The notes beneath the pieces were generated by a model. That model ran no database searches and was not told the DNA's origin. It saw only the letters and a program-made list of their open reading frames with translations. The translations under genes were made by a program, and so were the position numbers. Below, piece after piece: positions 24,869 to 31,977 of a stretch of DNA of 64,000 bases (positions within the stretch are counted from its first letter, which is position 1; every line of letters starts with the position of its first letter). Source of the stretch: Lachnospiraceae bacterium (lineage in GTDB: Bacteria > Bacillota > Clostridia > Lachnospirales > Lachnospiraceae); assembly GCA_910574965.1 (NCBI GenBank), contig CAJTDB010000021.1, positions 1 to 64,000 on the forward strand. Reading direction: 5' to 3'.

Positions 24869-26249
24869 AGCGTAAAGATTTTTGTACAAGAACTTCTAAT
24901 TTATTCATATTAAAATTCGGAATCGCATCTAATGTGCCATCAAATAATGCTGCATATACTTTTTTATCAGCTCGTAGTTGATATTTCTCCAAAGGATTAA
25001 TAATCGAAGAACCACTAGAATTTTTTATAATAAAATTAATTTCGTCATTTCTTAGTAAATCACTAACAAGTAATCTTGATTCATGGCTAGTAATTATTAA
25101 TTGAGTGTTCCTACATTTAGCCATTTGTAAAAATAACTCGATAATCTTTTCAGTCATAACAGGATGCAAACATCTATCAATTTCATCAATGACAAATATG
25201 CGATTATCGGATACTTTGAAAAGGATTTCAATTAAGTCTAACAAACGAGCAGTACCATCAGATTCCTCCTTTAGCTTAAAAAATATCGAGGTGTCTTCAT
25301 GGCTGAATTCGATTGTTTTAATATTTATTATATCATTTTGATCGATTTCAAAAGTATAAAATTCTTTAGGGCCACGAACCATTCCAGAAGGTGGACAATA
25401 TTCTTTATTCTTTTTTGCTCTTGCATTTTGTTTCTCAAGATCTGCTGTTATTTTAATATATAGTTTTTCGGGAATCTTATTTTTTACTATTTCTTTCGGT
25501 ACATCTACAAATTTTAAATCGCTTATCCCAGTTCCCAAAGCATTTAATAAATCAGCAATTTCGTTTAGGTTTGAGTCGGAAAAATAGGGGTAACCTGTAA
25601 GTATTGTGGAAGGATTACTTATAGTCAGTCTAAATTCAAACCATGCAAAAACATCCCTAAAAATTTTTAATTCAACATTTTCGTTAAACATTTTTGATTT
25701 GTTTGTGTTAATTATATTTAAAAACAATACTTCATTCTCATCTAAGCTATCTTTTCCATAAGTCTCAATTTTTGATATCGTATTTTTATTTTTGAAATAT
25801 TCACCTACAAAAAATTCTTTATTTAAAATATCTCTTTGAAAAATAAGTCTTTTTAATCCTGTTGCAGTTATTTCATACAACCATTCATTTTGTATAGCAC
25901 CTGCACTCAATATAAGTGAAAATCCATAAACATATTTTTTCTCATTAAGGAGTAGTTCGGTTTCGAAAGTTGATGGTAAAAATTGGTTTTCTTTTAACAA
26001 ACGAAAATATTTAGTAGAAAAACCATGAGGGAGACCATCTTCAATCATGTCTTGCACAAACTGAAAAGCCTCAACAAGATTTGATTTCCCAGAAGCATTA
26101 GCCCCGAAAATAGATTTACATTTTGTAAGTTTTATTGTCTTGCCTTTATAAATTCTTTCAGAATTTTTTCTGATTTTGTTTGCTTGCATAGAAAAATCTA
26201 GTTTTTCATTTATAGAAAGAAAATTGGAAACTGAAAATCTAATTAGCAT
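24867..26249 (-). CDS. AAA15-family ATPase (OLD/Abi-like)
   Basis: A 460-aa ATPase when started at ATG 26249, which has AAGGAG 7 bases upstream; an upstream TTG-type extension to 26306 has none. It opens with LIRFSVSNFLSINE, typical for AAA15/RloA-like proteins. Walker A is FGANASGKSN (about 45-54), the signature-like ESDGTARLLDL lies at about 318-328, and Walker B IFVIDEIDRCLHP at about 349-361, with a switch histidine in ITSHE. Such ATPases work with an effector (for example DUF4435 in PARIS); no partner is adjacent here, so it may act alone. AT-rich against the flanking transfer genes, hence cargo. Confidence 0.75.
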   Translation of the reverse strand: MLIRFSVSNFLSINEKLDFSMQANKIRKNSERIYKGKTIKLTKCKSIFGANASGKSNLVEAFQFVQDMIEDGLPHGFSTKYFRLLKENQFLPSTFETELLLNEKKYVYGFSLILSAGAIQNEWLYEITATGLKRLIFQRDILNKEFFVGEYFKNKNTISKIETYGKDSLDENEVLFLNIINTNKSKMFNENVELKIFRDVFAWFEFRLTISNPSTILTGYPYFSDSNLNEIADLLNALGTGISDLKFVDVPKEIVKNKIPEKLYIKITADLEKQNARAKKNKEYCPPSGMVRGPKEFYTFEIDQNDIINIKTIEFSHEDTSIFFKLKEESDGTARLLDLIEILFKVSDNRIFVIDEIDRCLHPVMTEKIIELFLQMAKCRNTQLIITSHESRLLVSDLLRNDEINFIIKNSSGSSIINPLEKYQLRADKKVYAALFDGTLDAIPNFNMNKLEVLVQKSLR

Positions 26250-26476
26250 AATATTCTCCTTATATTTCTTTACTATAATATTAACCAACAAAAACGAATT
26301 TGTCAACTAATAACTCAAAAATCAATAATATATAACCAGATAATTTCATTATAAAACGAAAAAATCGATTAAAATTTATTTTTCTCTTGTTTTTTCCAAG
26401 AGAGTATGATATGATTTTAGCAGCTGATACAGGAGAGTGCTAATAAAAAAGCAACACATTTGTTAAGAAAAAGAAA

Positions 26477-26560
26477 AACACCGAGTTGCAGCTCGGTGTT
26501 CTGTGGGACGACAGAAGCACGAGTCGTCGGTACAGTATACATACGCATGCTTATTGTACC
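26477..26560 (+). ncRNA. Three consecutive hairpins in a gene-free gap (candidate structured RNA)
   Basis: AACACCGAG/CTCGGTGTT (26477-26485 with 26492-26500), GACGAC/GTCGTC (26507-26512 with 26523-26528) and GGTACA/TGTACC (26529-26534 with 26555-26560) follow each other, the last two directly abutting. The gap 26250-26684 holds no other gene. No known RNA family recognised; a DNA-level function is equally possible. Confidence 0.4.
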
Positions 26561-26684
26561 ACGCTTATTTCTCGATTGCAATATGAAATCTGTGTCTGGA
26601 AAGGATAATAAACACAGACTTTTTCTAAAAATGTGATTTTATATAGGTAACTGTAAATTAGTTTTAGAAAGTATGAGGTACAAT

Positions 26685-26792
26685 ATGAGAATAAAATATA
26701 CGTATTATATCTGCCGTTGCGGCAAAAAAATTATTCCAGTAACTAATCCATCTAAGTGCCCACATTGTGGAAGAGTAACTCGCTTAAAGTAG
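26685..26792 (+). CDS. 35-residue zinc-ribbon protein
   Basis: A small gene with SD ATGAGG 7 bases before the ATG. The 35-residue product has two metal-binding knuckles, ICRCGKK and KCPHCGR, 16 residues apart, as in rubredoxin-like zinc ribbons. It is 13 bp upstream of the DUF2188 gene and shares direction with it and the TIR gene, so the three look like one transcription unit. Its role is unknown; the pairing suggests an accessory of the DUF2188/TIR cassette. Confidence 0.6.
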   Translation: MRIKYTYYICRCGKKIIPVTNPSKCPHCGRVTRLK

Positions 26793-26805
26793 GAGGAGTT
26801 ATAAA

Positions 26806-27030
26806 ATGGGGAAAAATCAACATGTAACGCCACATCCAGATGGAGGGTGGCAAGTAAAAGGGGAAGGAAATACAAGGGCGACTGTACGTACTTCCACGCA
26901 AAGGGAAGCAATTGACGTTGCGCGTACGATTTCGCAGAGACAATGTTCGGAGTTAGTTATTCATCGTCCAAATGGTCAAATACGAGATAAAGATTCGCAT
27001 GGCCATGATCCTTTTCCACCAAGGGGATGA
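26806..27030 (+). CDS. DUF2188-family protein
   Basis: A 74-aa protein matching the DUF2188 pattern very well: start MGKNQHVTPHPDGGWQVKG, middle TQREAIDVARTISQRQ, conserved ELVIHRPNGQIRDKDS and end GHDPFPPRG. SD AGGAGG is 9 bases upstream. DUF2188 proteins are small alpha/beta proteins of unknown biochemical role, widespread and often carried by mobile elements. Here it sits between a zinc-ribbon gene and a TIR gene. Confidence 0.85.
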   Translation: MGKNQHVTPHPDGGWQVKGEGNTRATVRTSTQREAIDVARTISQRQCSELVIHRPNGQIRDKDSHGHDPFPPRG

Positions 27031-27035
27031 AACTT

Positions 27036-27070
27036 ATGGAGAAGCACAATATAAAAGTGTGCTTCTCCAT
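27036..27070 (+). promoter_or_regulatory. 13-bp perfect hairpin between the DUF2188 and TIR genes
   Basis: ATGGAGAAGCACA (27036-27048) and TGTGCTTCTCCAT (27058-27070) form a long perfect stem with a 9-base AT-rich loop and no T-run. It ends 32 bases before the TIR start codon. It may be a processing site, a weak terminator limiting TIR expression, or an operator. Confidence 0.6.
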
Positions 27071-27102
27071 CCCACGAAATAAAAGAAGTATTGGAGAAAA
27101 TT

Positions 27103-27951
27103 ATGTCAGTTGAACAATATCAAAGAAATGTAAATTCATTAGACAAAGATATATCATCTCTTGAGAAGAAGAAAGCTGAATTGGACAAGCATTGTTCTGA
27201 ACTTCAAAAAAAGATAAATTCTACGCAAAAGAGCATAACACCAAGAACATCTGCTTCTATGGTAACTAGCAAAATGAAACAGATAACAAGTTGGCAAACC
27301 AATTATGCAAAAAAGATGTCAGAAAGTGCAGATATAGGAAAGAAAATTTCTGACAAGCGAGCAAAAAGAAACGATGCGTATAAAAGATTGCAAAAAGAAC
27401 AGCAAACAGAACAGAAAAAGCAAAGTGAATCATTAAAACGAATGCAGCAATCATATGAAAAAAGAATAAATGAATTAAGCAATCAAACTCTTCAAGGTTT
27501 TAAAGCAAATATGGATAGCACCATTAGCGAAAGTGAAGAAGAATATGATGTTTTTGTTTCACATGCATGGGAAGATAAGAAAGGCTTTGTTGATGAATTT
27601 GTACAAGCTTTACGAACATGTGGAATAAAGGTATGGTATGATACGGCCCAAATGAAATGGGGAGACTCCATGAGAGCAAAAATCGATGATGGATTAAAAA
27701 AATCAAAGTTTGGAGTAGTGGTATTGTCTCCAGATTATATTAAAGATGGAAAATACTGGACAAAAGCTGAATTAGATGGCCTTTTTCAGATGGAAAGCAT
27801 TAATGGAAAAACATTGCTTCCTATTTGGCATAATCTTACCAAAAAAGATGTTATGATGTATAGCCCAATTATTGCCAGCAAATTAGCAATGACTACAGCA
27901 AATATGACATCTCAAGAAATAGCTGAAGAATTCAAAAATCTATTAGTTTAA
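27103..27951 (+). CDS. Coiled-coil TIR-domain protein (defence-type NADase candidate)
   Basis: A 282-aa protein starting at ATG 27103 (SD GGAG 7 bases upstream; an earlier TTG would overlap the SD). Residues about 5-140 are a charged coiled coil; residues about 148-282 are a TIR domain with EYDVFVSHAWEDK, IKVWYDTAQMKWGDS, FGVVVLSPDYI and the candidate catalytic glutamate in TKAELDGLF (about 222). Bacterial TIR domains often degrade NAD or make cyclic signals on infection; the coiled coil would set oligomerisation. AT-rich, unlike the transfer genes, and last of the zinc-ribbon/DUF2188/TIR unit. Confidence 0.85.
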   Translation: MSVEQYQRNVNSLDKDISSLEKKKAELDKHCSELQKKINSTQKSITPRTSASMVTSKMKQITSWQTNYAKKMSESADIGKKISDKRAKRNDAYKRLQKEQQTEQKKQSESLKRMQQSYEKRINELSNQTLQGFKANMDSTISESEEEYDVFVSHAWEDKKGFVDEFVQALRTCGIKVWYDTAQMKWGDSMRAKIDDGLKKSKFGVVVLSPDYIKDGKYWTKAELDGLFQMESINGKTLLPIWHNLTKKDVMMYSPIIASKLAMTTANMTSQEIAEEFKNLLV

Positions 27952-27977
27952 AATCGTTGGCCTACCACTACGAAAAG

Positions 27978-28017
27978 ATGCGTCAACTAAATTGGAATAA
28001 GAATCTAGTTGGCGCAT
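27978..28017 (+). terminator. Hairpin after the TIR gene
   Basis: ATGCGTCAACTA (27978-27989) pairs with TAGTTGGCGCAT (28006-28017) with one G-U pair. The following T-run is poor (TTATGTT), so termination may be weak. Confidence 0.5.
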
Positions 28018-28167
28018 TTATGTTAATTGTGCTTAGAAAATATCTAAATTGATATAAACGGTATCTACCGATTATAAAACCTTAAAATTGTATAATATAT
28101 ACCCAAAATTCTTTCCGCATAAATGCAGTCTTTAAGCCATTTTGTGTTTTTGGGAGAGTATATTATT

Positions 28168-29034
28168 CTAATGTTCCTTTTCAATTACAGTTCTCAAAGA
28201 CTCCTTATCTCTGGCGATTAGAAATCGCATCTGCTCCACATCACTCTTCAAATAAACATTATTTAAATCATGAACAATTTCTCCGCCAACTGTCTTTAAC
28301 CGATTACTTTTTATTTTAGGAATAGTTCCATTATACAGTAAGGCAATTTGGGGATGAACCGGTAGATATATATTGCTAGGCATGAGCCCACGCTCCTCTG
28401 TATCACATAATTCATATATTGCAGGAAAACTGCTTGTAATAAATGGCTCCCCATTAGAAACCAAAAAAGTATAGTTCATATCTAAAATATGGGGTGCAAG
28501 CCTTGAACCGTCAAATTCCTCTGTAAGCCATACTCTTTTATCAGCGGCTTTCACTAAAGAATCAATATCGCCAAAACCCATTATCTGCATAACCTGTTCT
28601 ATTGCTTGTATCTCCTCATTCTTCTTTAATTCTTCAAGTGGTAGATCTGACTCTATCTGTTTTAACGACCAGGGATTCCTCACAAATATATTGGCCACAA
28701 AGCTTGCAAGCATCTCCTTTTCTTCATGATTGCATATTAGAGCATTTTTGTTTTGAGGGTTCCTGCATATATCTATAATCCGCTTAAGTAATAAACTATA
28801 TTCTCCCTCTTTGTCTGCAAAATAGTTTTCAATTTGATTTTGCATGACAAACCTTCCTAATTTAGGATTTTCATCTTCCCACGGTGTCTCATATAAATAG
28901 TTCTCATAACAGACTTCCTTTGGAGTCTGGAAATAGTATTTTTCTTTTACCCTATCATAAACCCATAATTTATTATCATCAGATGTGAAGCTTCTTAGAT
29001 AGAACTGAGGAACATAATGTTGCTTTTTAGTCAT
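28168..29034 (-). CDS. DUF4238-family protein
   Basis: A 288-aa protein opening with KKQHYVPQFYLRSFTS, the hallmark N-terminus of DUF4238, then LWVYDRVKEKYYFQTPKEV and a later ITSSFPAIYEL and LPVHPQIALLYNG. Molecular function is not established; members are frequent in defence islands and mobile elements. Its ATG overlaps the stop of the 49-aa gene upstream (ATGACTAA), so the two are translationally coupled like a two-gene module. Confidence 0.8.
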   Translation of the reverse strand: MTKKQHYVPQFYLRSFTSDDNKLWVYDRVKEKYYFQTPKEVCYENYLYETPWEDENPKLGRFVMQNQIENYFADKEGEYSLLLKRIIDICRNPQNKNALICNHEEKEMLASFVANIFVRNPWSLKQIESDLPLEELKKNEEIQAIEQVMQIMGFGDIDSLVKAADKRVWLTEEFDGSRLAPHILDMNYTFLVSNGEPFITSSFPAIYELCDTEERGLMPSNIYLPVHPQIALLYNGTIPKIKSNRLKTVGGEIVHDLNNVYLKSDVEQMRFLIARDKESLRTVIEKEH

Positions 29035-29176
29035 GATTCAATTCCTCCTCCACCTCAGCAGCTGTTATCCAGCCCCTTTCCTCTGCTGAATCCTCTCCTT
29101 CCGTCAATGCAATCAGAAGCTTTTCAACAGCAGTCAATTTGTCCAAATTTAAATTGCCATTCACTATGTCTCCCAT
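29027..29176 (-). CDS. 49-residue acidic protein coupled to the DUF4238 gene
   Basis: A small minus-strand gene with SD TGGAGGA 4 bases from the ATG at 29176. The product starts MGDIVNGNLNLDKLTAVEKL and is very acidic at the end (AAEVEEELNHD). It overlaps the DUF4238 start by 8 bp. Size, charge and coupling resemble antitoxins, but no family is recognised. Confidence 0.55.
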   Translation of the reverse strand: MGDIVNGNLNLDKLTAVEKLLIALTEGEDSAEERGWITAAEVEEELNHD

Positions 29177-29300
29177 GATTCCTCCAGTTTTCCGAAAACA
29201 TTCTCATAGGAAGCATATCCGGTTCCTGAAGCAGCAATCTGTGCAGCTTCAGCCAGCATTGCCGCCACAGCTGGACGTATCTGGCTCACTTCTTCCCTAA
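29164..29300 (-). pseudogene. 3' fragment of an unknown gene cut by a transposase remnant
   Basis: On the minus strand a reading frame encodes ILREEVSQIRPAVAAMLAEA, then SGTGYASYENVFGKLEESW and a TAG stop at 29164. It overlaps the start of the 49-aa gene, as in a packed operon. Upstream (higher coordinates) the sequence becomes the antisense of a transposase end, so the 5' part is missing. The product family is not recognised. Confidence 0.4.
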
Positions 29301-29427
29301 GGATGGTGTTGTTTTCAAGGATCTGGGAGCTGATTATTACAACCAGTTCAACAAGGAACGCAAGATCAATGCATACCTTAAAAAGTTAAAAGCGCTTGGT
29401 TGGGAAGCTCCAGTAGTTGCCGCATAA
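29300..29427 (+). mobile_element. C-terminal fragment of a transposase
   Basis: The plus strand reads VVFKDLGADYYNQFNKE, then INAYLKKLKALGWEAP and a stop at 29427, the type of ending seen in several insertion-sequence transposases. No start, catalytic domain or intact ends remain. Family not assigned. It marks an old insertion or deletion that truncated the flanking small genes. Confidence 0.5.
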
Positions 29428-29448
29428 ACCTGTCAGTTAAGTTTAAAA

Positions 29449-29610
29449 TCAGCTTTTTTGAGTTTGACAGGGGCAGTCTGCGCTTTTTTGGCTACCCGGA
29501 AGGTTGTGTTTCATAGTAAGGTTGTGTTTCATAGTAAAATGCTCATGCAGCTCATTGCCACTATATCCCTGATTGATCAAATCCGCCATGATCTGTTCTG
29601 CAAATTCCAT
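29449..29610 (-). CDS. 53-residue protein, altered by a tandem duplication
   Basis: SD AGGAGG lies upstream of the ATG at 29610. The product starts MEFAEQIMADLINQGYSGNE, then contains the duplicated FTMKHNL-TMKHNL from an 18-bp tandem repeat (29500-29535), and ends in unrelated-looking sequence near the transposase remnant. Probably a small antitoxin-like gene with a replaced C-terminus. Confidence 0.45.
   Translation of the reverse strand: MEFAEQIMADLINQGYSGNELHEHFTMKHNLTMKHNLPGSQKSADCPCQTQKS
29500..29535 (+). repeat. 18-bp tandem duplication
   Basis: AAGGTTGTGTTTCATAGT occurs twice without spacing (29500-29517, 29518-29535) inside the small minus-strand gene; being a multiple of three it keeps the frame. 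Confidence 0.9.
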
Positions 29611-29779
29611 TTTCTATACATCCTCCTATATTTTAAGCCTTCAAGTTGCTTTTAACTTAAAGGCTTTTTTATCTTCACACACTGAAAATTCTCAAAATCT
29701 TTTCCTTACTGCCCACTGACTTATGAAAAAATCTCAATATGTACACAATCCGCTCTGTCTGGCCTACAGAGTAATCGCC

Positions 29780-29947
29780 TTATACTCTGTCATAGATATG
29801 CCTTTTCTCCAGTTCGTCAAAAAATTCGTTGCAGCCCCGGCCCTTTCCTGCAGCAATGTCTTGATAACTCTTCATTACCATTTCCCATATCTGTTTCTGG
29901 TTTTCTTCTATTTCCCTTCGATAATCCAAAACCTGCTCTGGGCTCAT
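29780..29947 (-). CDS. 55-residue helical protein
   Basis: Starts at ATG 29947 with a GGTGAG ribosome site. The product begins MSPEQVLDYRREIEENQKQ, continues WEMVMKSYQDIAAGKGRG and ends in EFFDELEKRHIYDRV: a single amphipathic, charged helix pair. Size and position beside other small genes suggest an antitoxin-like or accessory protein. No family recognised. Confidence 0.5.
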   Translation of the reverse strand: MSPEQVLDYRREIEENQKQIWEMVMKSYQDIAAGKGRGCNEFFDELEKRHIYDRV

Positions 29948-30043
29948 ACAACTCACCTTTTACTTTCAAATGTATCTTTAGTATACTCAAAAACCATTCC
30001 TAATACAAGGAATAAAGTTATTAAATTTTTTATCTCTATACTG

Positions 30044-30121
30044 CTGGCACTACATTGGCACAAAACTATCCCAACTTGGCACAGCATTGCGATTTACAGG
30101 GTAAATCCCATATGCTAAAAT
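30044..30121 (+). promoter_or_regulatory. Promoter P2 of the Tad-pilus operon
   Basis: TTTACA (30093-30098), 17-base spacer, TAAAAT (30116-30121). Upstream are CTGGCACT (30044-30051), TTGGCACA (30055-30062) and TTGGCACAGCATTGCG (30076-30091). The 25 bases 30077-30101 are identical to P1. The spacer has GGG-TAAAT-CCC in the place of the P1 palindrome. The TTGGCACA copies are two helical turns apart here against three at P1. Confidence 0.75.
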
Positions 30122-30155
30122 AGGTATTGTGAAAAATCATATACTGCAACCGAAC

Positions 30156-30193
30156 GCAGGCAGGATGTCCACCCCGGATCCCGCCTGCTTTTT
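30156..30193 (+). terminator. Terminator-like hairpin in the leader of the Tad operon
   Basis: GCAGGC (30156-30161) with GCCTGC (30183-30188) and GGAT (30163-30166) with ATCC (30178-30181) form a stem with one A-C mismatch, followed by five T. It stands between P2 and the first gene, the same place as the hairpin after P1. Confidence 0.65.
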
Positions 30194-30213
30194 GTTGCCC
30201 AGGAGGTGACATC

Positions 30214-30639
30214 TTGAGAAAAAAACTGAAACGGCTCCTGCTGTCCGAGAGAGGAGACTCCTCTTATATCAGCAGCTTCATCTACATCCTTGTAGCCGTC
30301 ATCCTGATCGCTTTCATCATCAATGTCTTCCATATCATTTCCATCAAGCAGGAAATGGACCATATGGCAGACCAGATTGTAAAGCAGATCCAGTTAAACG
30401 GCGGAACCAGTGGGGAAACGGATTCCCTCTTCTCCTATCTCTCCGGTGAGATGAGCGAAGTGGAAGGGCTGGCCTACCAGGTTTCCTGCTCCGGCAGCTC
30501 CAGCCGCATTCAGATCGGATCCCCCTTCTATGTCACGGTGACAGGGCGCTGTTATCTGGGCGGTTTCTGGCGCTTCAACCTTGTGCCCATCAACATCCGC
30601 GCCCAGGGCGCCGGTGTCAGCGAGCACTACTGGAAGTAA
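30214..30639 (+). CDS. TadE-like pilus-assembly protein (DUF4320-like)
   Basis: A 141-aa protein starting with TTG 30214, 7 bases after AGGAGGTG. A short basic N-terminus (RKKLKRLLLSERGDSS) is followed by one long hydrophobic helix (about 19-45) and a soluble beta-rich tail, the layout of TadE/TadF-type minor pseudopilins. ERGDSS resembles the prepilin-peptidase-type junction before the helix. First gene of the operon with CpaA-, CpaB-, CpaF- and TadB/C-like genes. Confidence 0.65.
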   Translation: MRKKLKRLLLSERGDSSYISSFIYILVAVILIAFIINVFHIISIKQEMDHMADQIVKQIQLNGGTSGETDSLFSYLSGEMSEVEGLAYQVSCSGSSSRIQIGSPFYVTVTGRCYLGGFWRFNLVPINIRAQGAGVSEHYWK

Positions 30640-30650
30640 AGGAGGAACCT

Positions 30651-31133
30651 ATGCACAAAAAAATCATCCGGGATGAGCGCGGGGACCTTTCCTTTTTCAC
30701 TGTTTTCGTCATCCTGGCCATCAACATGCTCCTGGCCTTCGTGCTCCTGTTCGCTTCCGTCAAGATCAACTGCATCAATATCCGGAATGCAGCCAAGATG
30801 GAACTGAACAACGTCAGTGCCCGGATCTATGCGGACACCTTCCACTCCCAGAGGGAAGCCAACCTGGATTCCTACATGGCAGACCTGCATTTAAGCTCCG
30901 CCTATCAGGAAGCACTGCGGGCCGGCTTTATCCTGGGCATGGAGGAACGGATACAGCTGACCAGTGACGATTACACCGTGGACAACATCCACCTGCAGTT
31001 CAACCAGTATTCTGACAAGATCGAATATGTAGTGACCTGCGACGCAACCTTCCGGGTCCGGATGTTCGGGAACCTGTTCCCGCCCATTACACAGCATATT
31101 ATGCTGACCGGCTCGCATAACACAAAATATTAA
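30651..31133 (+). CDS. TadE/TadF-like minor pseudopilin
   Basis: A 160-aa protein: basic head with RDERGDLSFF, a hydrophobic helix (about 15-42), then a soluble domain ending in FRVRMFGNLFPPITQHIML. The RGD-L/S-F junction parallels the preceding gene and the DUF6133 protein (KGDFYISD), so the three probably pass through the same peptidase. Twelve bases separate it from the preceding stop. Likely a minor subunit of the Tad-like fibre. Confidence 0.6.
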   Translation: MHKKIIRDERGDLSFFTVFVILAINMLLAFVLLFASVKINCINIRNAAKMELNNVSARIYADTFHSQREANLDSYMADLHLSSAYQEALRAGFILGMEERIQLTSDDYTVDNIHLQFNQYSDKIEYVVTCDATFRVRMFGNLFPPITQHIMLTGSHNTKY

Positions 31134-31267
31134 AGGAAGCTGTTGCCATTTGGGACTGGCCGGCGTATATAATAAAAACCCGGCAGCCGGAGAATCCAGA
31201 TCCGGACCTGCCTTATTGAAACTCAGGATGCCTTGAAAAACAGGCAGACAGAAGAAAGGAGCTTTCC

Positions 31268-31870
31268 ATGAAACCTACAGACAAAAAAACAGATACCAGA
31301 AAAATCGCTTCCATATGCGGCCTGTCCGCACTGAGCCTTGCCGTCCTTGCAGGCGCCTATTTTTTAACCAGAGAGCCTGAAGCAGAGTTTATCCCCTCTT
31401 CTGTCCAGACAGACACGGCTACAGATACCTGGAGGGAAAATGCCGGAACGGACGTGGAACGCCCGGAAAATCTTCCGGACGGCCCTATCCAGGTGGAGGG
31501 AACCGCAGACGACCAGACGCAGGTGCTCATCAGCGAAGATGATTCCGGCTCCACAGCCATCCTTTCCGACAGCAGCGCCCGGACCGGTACGGAAGAGGGA
31601 AAACCGGAGCAGGCACCGGAAGGCGCTGTTTTTGACGATGAAGAGGAACCGGAACCCCAGGATACAGCAGACACCACAAAGCCCAAAGCCCCGGATACCA
31701 CACCTGCAGAAAAAACGCCTGTTCCATCCACACCTGTTGTGGAAGCGGAACATGCAGGGCAGGTATACGATCCCGTCTTTGGATGGATTCCTGTAGGCGA
31801 TACCCAGCAGGATATCGTTGACAGCAGCGGCGACATCAACAAACAGATCGGCACCATGGGCGGCAGCTGA
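31268..31870 (+). CDS. Single-helix surface protein with acidic linker (DUF6550-like)
   Basis: A 200-aa protein with an N-terminal helix (CGLSALSLAVLAGAYFL, about 18-34) and a long Thr/Glu/Asp/Pro-rich extracytoplasmic linker. It ends in a short conserved-looking motif VYDPVFGWIPVGDTQQ. Recalls DUF6550 proteins from conjugative elements of Clostridia. Probably a membrane-anchored spacer or scaffold of the pilus machine; no catalytic features. Confidence 0.5.
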   Translation: MKPTDKKTDTRKIASICGLSALSLAVLAGAYFLTREPEAEFIPSSVQTDTATDTWRENAGTDVERPENLPDGPIQVEGTADDQTQVLISEDDSGSTAILSDSSARTGTEEGKPEQAPEGAVFDDEEEPEPQDTADTTKPKAPDTTPAEKTPVPSTPVVEAEHAGQVYDPVFGWIPVGDTQQDIVDSSGDINKQIGTMGGS

Positions 31871-31977
31871 GAAACAGCATGGCTGCATCCCTTTTACCAA
31901 ACATCATACCGGCACCGGAAAAAGGCATGGAATCCCCCATGTCTTTTTCTTTTGCCTGAAGGAGGAACAAAATCCAC

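Noticed and set aside
26477-26560. Retron msr-msd
   Set aside because: No reverse transcriptase gene is near; only the hairpins are seen.
29723-30118. 131-residue plus-strand frame
   Set aside because: No SD, odd composition, and it is antisense to a convincing 55-residue gene with a normal start.
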